Of a stretch of DNA of 64,000 bases, positions 57,433-64,000 are shown one piece after another. The notes below the pieces were generated by a model that had not been told where the DNA came from, did no database searches, and saw nothing but the letters and a program-made list of their open reading frames with translations. The position numbers were made by a program, and so were the translations under genes. This stretch comes from Schizochytrium sp. TIO01 (Eukaryota > Sar > Bigyra > Thraustochytrida > Thraustochytriidae), in contig SMSO01000014.1 in assembly GCA_004764695.1 (NCBI GenBank), forward strand, positions 1,005,148 to 1,069,147, read 5' to 3'. Every line of letters begins with the position of its first letter. Position 1 is the stretch's first letter.

Positions 57433-57986
57433 GCGCCTACGCTTCCTGTTTCGTCTCCTTCCCTTATATTCAGTTCGATTAAATCCCCATCGAAGTTGGA
57501 AAAGTAAGTCACGGACTTTCATGAACTACCGAAAATACCAGTCCACTGGTCATAAATTACCGCAAAGGGAGACAATTTGTAAAGATAAGAAAATTCATCG
57601 ATCTTACATTTATCTATCAATCACACAGAAAACAAACAACAGCAGAAAAGCATAACAAACAAAAGAAAAAGACGGAGAAGAAATTAGACGGAAAGGGGTA
57701 AAATGACTGCAGCAAACATATATTCCCAACTTCAAAGAACTATTCCTCCCAGTCCTGGTCCCACCAAACTTTAGATCTGTGTGTGATTAAAAGTGGGCGG
57801 GAGATACGAAAAGAGAAGTCAACTGCAACCACTCAGTTGCATATATGTTAGTTGATCCGTGGTACGGTCAATGTGCACGGGATCACTAAATCCGAGTGGG
57901 TTTGACTATTACACAATTATAGCCTGTAACGGGAAAATAAGAGCTCCAGGTCGTGTGGGAGAGCGTCCATTAGTTTTGTAGTACAA
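57433..57986. other. Convergent 3' flanks of the ankyrin and hydrolase genes
   Basis: About 550 bases, A-rich, with no repeat array and no gene recognised. Confidence 0.5.
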
Positions 57987-59345
57987 TTATGCTGCCTTGT
58001 AGTGGTTCTCATGCCGCTTCATGAAATGGGCAAGATACTCATCATCGCTCTCCTTGCGGTACCAGCGGTTTGGGTGCGGGTTCTTGCGGATAGTTGGCAC
58101 TCCAAGTGGGCGAATCTTGCGGGAACTGAGCTCCCCGGGTGCTTGGCGAGCCTGGTAGTTTTTAGTCTCCGTCCGGAAGAAACGAAGCATGGTCGCAAGG
58201 CATTGCTTTGAAGTGCCATCAGGAACCCAAGCCGGCGGGAAGCCGAAGTAGCAATGGCGAGCGCCATGGTGTTCCTCAAGTTCAACAGAAAACTTACGAC
58301 GAGCAAGCTCTCTGTACGCCCGGCGGTTAGAATTAACGAGGATATCACGATCACCACAGAGAAGTAAAACGGGCGGAAGGTGTTCAACCTGGTCAATAAC
58401 GTCGAGCAGTGTGATGCGGTTCTGGAAACGATTCCACGGGTCGCGGTATTGGCGAAATGCAAAGGAAATACAGAACTGGGTGACTTTATTCTCCAGGTAA
58501 GAAATCGTATCGAGATCCTTGAGCCATGCCTCCTGGTCCATAATTCCGTAAACGGTCGAGACCGCTACAATGGTGGGGAACTTATAGGCAAGAATCTCGA
58601 GGGTCTGGGTCTCGCGCGCAAAGTCCTCAAGGAGACCGCGGTTGCACACAAGAGCTGCTGCGATGGTAACAAGGTTGCCACCAGCAGAGTCTCCCATGAT
58701 CACCACATCCTGATGGCCTTCATGTGTGTACAGCCAGCTAAGAGCTCTTAGCACAGAGATTATTGGCGTCGGAAAGCGATGCATTGGTGCAAGAGGGTAA
58801 TCAATACTATACACGTCAAAACCAGCGCGAGCTAGAGGCGCCACGGAATGAAGCAAGCATGCAGAGTTTGCAGCGATCCAGCCGCCACCATGGACGTATA
58901 AAAGAGGGGGGTTCCTGGCGGCAAGGTCGCGGTCTTCACAAAGTACAGTGTCAAGAGATTCTGAGGGAAGGGGGCCATACTTTGCTGCGTAGAGCGAGGC
59001 TTCGACGCCCTTGCCTGGCGGGGTTACTCCATCTGTAGCATAAATGCCACCAACCTTGGACTTTCCGCGAAGTTGGCTGTTAATCATGTAATGAGGTGCC
59101 CAGTAATCAAGGAAGACATTTATGGCGCCAACTACGATCGTGCCAAGAATGCCACAGACGACCCAGATCATTTCAAAGACGACCCAGTGAAGGGAGCTTG
59201 AGATGTTGTCGACGCCACGCTGAAAGGTTTCCGCAATTTTTGAAGACAAGGACCTTGCTGCTTTGGCAGGAGCTGGTGGTGCGACATGATTGCCGAGTTG
59301 GCCTGGCGTGATTTGTTCAAAGTCCATCGCGCTTTCCCAAGTCAT
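57987..59345 (-). CDS. HSL-type alpha/beta hydrolase with a membrane anchor
   Basis: 452 residues from the ATG at 59345 (a second Met at residue 7). It is a carboxylesterase/lipase of the alpha/beta-hydrolase fold, HSL (hormone-sensitive-lipase) branch: HGGGW oxyanion motif (152-156), GDSAGG nucleophile elbow with Ser220, GDRDILV with Asp334, and GARHCYFG with His364. The triad is complete. A hydrophobic segment (about 54-78) before the domain would anchor it in a membrane, with the catalytic domain to the C-terminal side. The N-terminus is Ala/Pro/Ser-rich. The C-terminal 60 or so residues are Arg/Lys/His-rich and outside the domain. The substrate could be acylglycerols, sterol esters or small acyl esters, which cannot be read from the sequence. 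It is the third ester hydrolase of the window, but of a different branch from the two MAG-lipase-like genes, so the three are not one gene family. Confidence 0.88.
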   Translation of the reverse strand: MTWESAMDFEQITPGQLGNHVAPPAPAKAARSLSSKIAETFQRGVDNISSSLHWVVFEMIWVVCGILGTIVVGAINVFLDYWAPHYMINSQLRGKSKVGGIYATDGVTPPGKGVEASLYAAKYGPLPSESLDTVLCEDRDLAARNPPLLYVHGGGWIAANSACLLHSVAPLARAGFDVYSIDYPLAPMHRFPTPIISVLRALSWLYTHEGHQDVVIMGDSAGGNLVTIAAALVCNRGLLEDFARETQTLEILAYKFPTIVAVSTVYGIMDQEAWLKDLDTISYLENKVTQFCISFAFRQYRDPWNRFQNRITLLDVIDQVEHLPPVLLLCGDRDILVNSNRRAYRELARRKFSVELEEHHGARHCYFGFPPAWVPDGTSKQCLATMLRFFRTETKNYQARQAPGELSSRKIRPLGVPTIRKNPHPNRWYRKESDDEYLAHFMKRHENHYKAA

Positions 59346-60250
59346 CTACCCAGGTCGACTTGTCTCTCGAGCAAGAGGTTTGCGCTCCTCAAGACTCCTT
59401 CAAGACCAAGCGAAGGTCCCAACCTACGCTCAATCGCTACTCGTGCAAAAGGGTTTTGCTGCGCCTCGCTTGCCAAGTTCTCTAGCAAGCAAGCCCTTCA
59501 GCGAATAATCGATCGATCGATTCCGTGCTGAAGTAGTCGTGCAAACTCTTGGATTAAAAAAACTTTGTAATGCCAATCACTATGCAAACTAAGCAAATAA
59601 TGCAAAGAAAGCTTCTTAAGCAATCGATGAATCAATGAACGAATCGTAGAGATGTAATATCGAGTCTCCTGTTTCCCACTTTTTCTCACCTTTTCTCAGA
59701 GTAAGGAATTTCTCTTGAAAACCCCGCGATTCCTACTGAACTTTAGCCTAAACCTTAACACTCCCTTCCCACGGGTGTGCGCTTCGGACAGCAAAAGTAT
59801 TTTTTAAAGTATAAAGGAAATAAAAAGAAAGTGAAGAGCCAAAGATGGTCAATCGAACCAACGATTCAACGAATTGAACGAACGTACGGACGAGAGAGAG
59901 AGAGAGAGAGAGCAATGAACCAAGAACGTGCAAGCAGGTATGGCCCTTGGCGTCCTCTGCTTCGACTCTCTGCGATCGATCGGTGTATTTGCTCTACTGT
60001 CGTTGCGATTCTTGCGGAATCCGAAGGTCCTTGTTTTCTTTCTTTCCCTTCTTTCTTTCTTGGCCGTGGACAAATTAAGTTTATTCGTCTTTAGGGAGAC
60101 AGAAAGAACTTTGTTTGAAGAATAGAATAAAATAATTCTTCGACTTGAGGGCTCAAATTGTTTGTTTGTAGGAGTAGCAATGCCTAAGCACTAGTAGGCA
60201 GGTAGTGAGAACAATAACAGTATCGCGCAAGCTTCTAAGATGGCGCAAAC
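59346..60250. other. Upstream region of the hydrolase gene, no gene seen
   Basis: Has a GATC run at about 59508-59520 and a GA run near 59894-59912. No reading frame is supported. Confidence 0.5.
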
Positions 60251-60278
60251 TTTGCTTTTTTCTTTTTCTTTTTCTTTT

Positions 60279-60309
<31 letters not shown>

Positions 60310-61900
60310 GCTTCTCCTACTTTTTCGTGGTCTCCTCTGCTCACTCACTCACTCACTCACTCACTCTGCGCGAACAGACTTCGACGGATCCCTCGCTCAG
60401 GAGTCCTCCTCGTGCCCCCCTCGCAGAACAGCCTCCCGCCTCTCGCCTTGTCCAGGTCCTGGCACCTGTGAGGCCAAGGCGGAGCGAGAGGTCGAAGTTT
60501 GCGATGCCTTCGATCGATCAGGTTCAATCAACTTGAAACAAAATAAGGATCAATCAAATAATCGATCGACACGCACTTCCTTATAAAGAGAAGAAAGAAA
60601 CCAACCGGTCAGGTCCCAGCGAGAGAGAACTCTGCACGGCAAAGAGGCTCGAGTTCTTAAGGCCCGACCTCTGCTGCTGCTTGCCTGCGTGCCTGCTTGA
60701 GATCCTGGTCTTCTGACTAATTGCCCTGATACGGGTTTGCTGTGCTTGGAACTGTCAAGTTGGATGAAGTGACGATGAAGTGACGAATGAATGAATGAAT
60801 GAATGAATGAATGAATGAATGCATTCACGAGTTGATGAAGGTCCTTAAGAGACTACATAGCGCTTACTCCTAACACCTCGTTCTTCTCACTCTGGCTAGA
60901 GCAGCATCAAAGAAATGAATGATCAAGCTTAGGTAAAAATCGTGAACCAAATCGAGAGTCAATGATCGTATTTGCGAGGTTTCAGAGCTGTGGCCGCGCA
61001 AGGGAAAATGAGCAGCGTCGCCCTGGAAAACATATCGGTACGCTGCCCATCAGGGACGCCAAGATCCACGGAGATTGCGATCCTCAGGGACGCGCAGCGG
61101 ATTACAGACAAGCGGCAATACAGGTGAACCAGGCCGGCTCGTTCTGGTCGCTGAAGCAGCGAAAGAAACCAAACTCGGGATTGTGGTTGCCTCCTCGCGA
61201 CATAAAGGCCGTCGAGGCATTCGTGTCTTCTGGACTTAGTCTCCATAGCTTGAGAACTTGAGAACTTGAGAACTTGAGTTGATGAAATCGCAATGCAACG
61301 AGTTCTTGGGCGGATACCTCGCCAAGTCTTGCTGCCAAGGCGAGCTGGACGTAATGCAATCGAATGCGATCAAGCTTAGACTTAACACGTGTAATCCAGT
61401 GCGATTAGCTTCCTACGGGATGGATTTCAAGCTGAGGTCCACAAGAATCAAGTTTCTTGCAGCCGTTGACTCGTCGGCTCGGCGAAGGGGCGCACGGTTT
61501 CCTGCGCCGGGGTGGGCGAGACCCTTGAAGTTGTGTTGACATTGCTATTATTCTCCTGCCGACAGTGGTGAAGATTATGAGGATGACGACGATGCTGATC
61601 TCGCTGTCGCTCTTGTTTCACAACCTCAGACTGTCGGGTTTTATTTATCAGTTGTCGTTGTTGTTGTTGTTGTTGTTGTTGTTATTGTTGTTGTCGTTGG
61701 TGGTGGTGGACTTCTTCTAGCTTGCGCTGTCCTCTGGGCAGACTCCCTTCCTAACAGAACTAGCTGTAGAGTAGCAATTTCCTTATCATAAAACTGAATA
61801 TTAAAGTTACACTCAGTCGGCAAAGCAGTGGGGTTCGCTCGCACATTGCAAAGCGCTTGAAAGGCTCAGTTTAGAGCATTCCTCGTCTAGCCTTTGGGTC
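60251..61900. other. Microsatellite-rich non-coding DNA
   Basis: (TTTC)n at about 60258-60309, (CTCA)n at about 60340-60366, (AATG)n at about 60786-60822, a short (TTGAGAAC)n at about 61250-61277, and (TTG)n at about 61649-61700. It resembles the central desert. Confidence 0.65.
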
Positions 61901-64000
61901 GTTTGGGTCCTCTTCGACTGACGCTCAATCAATCAACCAACCAATCAATCAATCTTCATGAGAACAAAATTAGCAGAAATGTATACTAAAACAAAGTCAA
62001 AAACCAGTTGACCGACGCCTCTTCAAGTCGCCTGGTCCGAAGCAGAGCTCAGCTATGACCTAATTTGATGCAAAATTCCGTAACCTTCACCGTCTCCATT
62101 TCTACGCGGAGACGTCCAACCGAAGCAGATCAACAGATCAATACATGAACAAATCAGGGTCCAAGTCCAAGTCTAAGTCGATCGCAGGTGCTTCTGGGGC
62201 ACAGAAACGGCGACGTTTCTTTTTCTTTTCTTTCCCCTTTTCCCCCTCCTTTTTCTCTTTGATATAATACGAAGCTGAACATGCGCACTTTCCATCGAAC
62301 TTCCCGCGAGCTTTTAAAGAGGAAGCAGGAAAGCGCATCGACGGTAAGAGTCTATAGTCCAAAAGCTAAGGAGGCTCAGCGCGCTCGCGCCGTGAAAAGG
62401 TTTCAAGTGTTCAAGGAGATCATTTTATTTTATTTCATTAAATGTTTGATTAAATGCTTAGTTTTCTAATCAAATGATTTTATTTTTTATTTTTCTAAAA
62501 CTTTTGGTTTTTTTAACTTTAATTCTTTTTAATTGAAATATAGAGAGATACCAACTTAATCGAAGAGCTCCAACTTCTTCAACTTTCAAGCGATCCCCTG
62601 AGATCCCTCAAAGCCCGACGCTCGAGCTCCACTGCTCAGCCTGTCATAGGTCTGCCGTAACTTTGCAAGCAAGCAAACACGGGCTCTGGCTGACCGGCCG
62701 CGTGTCTCTGATTTGGCCATGTGTCTTGAGAACATAACGTGTGGCATATTTGTCCATTTTAAAGTAATGAACTATAACTATGGAGTAATAATATCGATCA
62801 AAGTTGTACGTAACGATGACAAACCTGAAGAAAAGTATTCCAAGATGGAGCCCCGACCTGGAGACAGCGGGCATTCTTAGAATGAAGATCCTGCAAGCTG
62901 TTCAGGAGGTTACAAAACTTGACACCGCATCATGGCCAATATCCGAGGAGGCGAAGGCCGCGACTTTCTGGCATCGCCTTTCATCGACGAGTGAAGATCG
63001 ATGATCTTCGCTCCATTCTCCACTCGCATACATACTTTTTCAACGTTTGCCCCAAAAGTGCAAACCTGTATAGCGTAGCAAGTACTACGAAAAGGTTCCA
63101 AACGTTCTCCCCCCTCGCTCTGACTTAGCAGTTAGTGCACTTACTTTTCGTTGTCCATTCTCGCCAGCTCTCGCTCGAGCGAGGAGCCAATTGGTGCCCT
63201 GCGACTCCGAGGCCTGGCCCACTGTTGTTCGGCGCGAGAGGGGTGTTGCTCCGGGCGCGAGAAGAAGAATCGGGCACCAGGTCCTGAAGACTGGAGCGAG
63301 ACCAGCTAGCTCTAGCTAGAGAAAGAGCGAGCTAGATAGATGCCTGCCGTGAATGGCCATCTTTTCCTCTCATTGCTCTCGCTTCTAGCACAAAGGTTCT
63401 TTGTTCCGCCATGTATTGATTAGCGCCGCCGCTGCTTTTTCTCTCATGCGTTACAGAGATGGTCACTGACGACTTTGGGTCGATTGATTGGAGATTGATT
63501 GTTTTGCTCACGCTTTCGTTCGATGGATTGGCAAAGAATGCAGAGCATAGCTCCGTGACCACGAGCGAAGGCGGCGGGGAACGACGACATGCCTAGGCGG
63601 TAGAAAAGGATGGAGTCCGGGCGTCGTACGAGCGTGAAACAGAGCTCAAGGCCTCACTCGCTCTGTCTGTAAAGAGCCCAGGAAGGAAGCTGGCCTCTTG
63701 GAACGATGAGCGATGTGATGCGAAAGTTAGCTGCCAACTCCCTATCTCTCTGGTGGCGTGGATCCAACGTGGTCTGACTGCTCCTGAGTGGCCGGCTGGC
63801 ACCTAAAGGCCTGCGAGCAATCGTGTGCCTTCCCTGGCTTGGCTTGGCTCGGCTTAGCTGGAAAGTCGTCTGTGGGAGCTGAAAGAGGATCGAGCTGCCA
63901 ACCTGCGGGTGGCCATCGGTCGAGTCCTGCAGCTCCGAATTTGATCAGGAGCTTCCACAAGGGAGTGCAGAAACGAACCAGGTTGGTCGATCGAAGCTTG
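61901..64000. other. Non-coding DNA to the window end, no gene seen
   Basis: Small CAAT/CAAC runs at about 61926-61955, an AT-rich block at 62420-62545, and no recognisable protein-coding segment. A gene that continues beyond the window cannot be excluded, but none starts or ends here with a recognisable motif. Confidence 0.5.

Overview
The window is nuclear DNA from a unicellular eukaryote. The genes are long, mostly uninterrupted reading frames. Where introns occur they follow GT-AG rules: one in the proteasome alpha-4 gene and three in a small membrane-protein gene. The products are core eukaryotic (20S proteasome, UTP-B/SSU processome) or protist-like (SLC34-type phosphate transporter, AP2-domain factor, dynein-like/ankyrin fusion). 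An intron-poor stramenopile, perhaps a labyrinthulomycete (thraustochytrid), is my best guess. It rests on overall feel rather than a diagnostic marker; an intron-poor alga is not excluded.

Layout. 1-2.8 kb: no convincing gene, ending in an (AAAACC)n tract. 2.8-15.7 kb: first gene island, with a Na+/phosphate cotransporter (+, carrying a frameshift), proteasome alpha-4 (+, with a five-base first coding exon), a NYN-domain ribonuclease-like protein (+), and two paralogous monoacylglycerol-lipase-like hydrolases in head-to-head orientation around a 3 kb repeat-rich spacer. 15.7-44.7 kb: a 29 kb gene desert holding a 12-copy, 68-bp tandem array and then dozens of tri-, tetra-, penta- and hexanucleotide microsatellites. 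The most extreme is a 254-bp uninterrupted (CAAA)n run facing a 20-bp-period TTTG/TTTA minisatellite in inverted orientation. 44.7-59.3 kb: second gene island, with an AP2-domain protein (+), a four-exon multi-pass membrane protein (+), the UTP13/TBL3 WD40 protein (+), a coiled-coil acidic protein (-), a probably N-myristoylated ankyrin protein with a dynein AAA5-like segment (+), and an HSL-type membrane-anchored alpha/beta hydrolase (-). 59.3-64 kb: microsatellite-rich DNA with no gene I can support.

The genes do not form one pathway. Three are membrane-anchored or membrane-associated lipid/ester hydrolases, which would suit a lipid-storing organism. The rest are housekeeping (protein turnover, ribosome biogenesis, phosphate uptake) or regulatory (AP2, NYN). 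The clearest contrast is between compact gene islands almost free of microsatellites and the desert packed with them. No mobile element, CRISPR array, rRNA or tRNA was recognised, although tRNAs cannot be excluded by eye.
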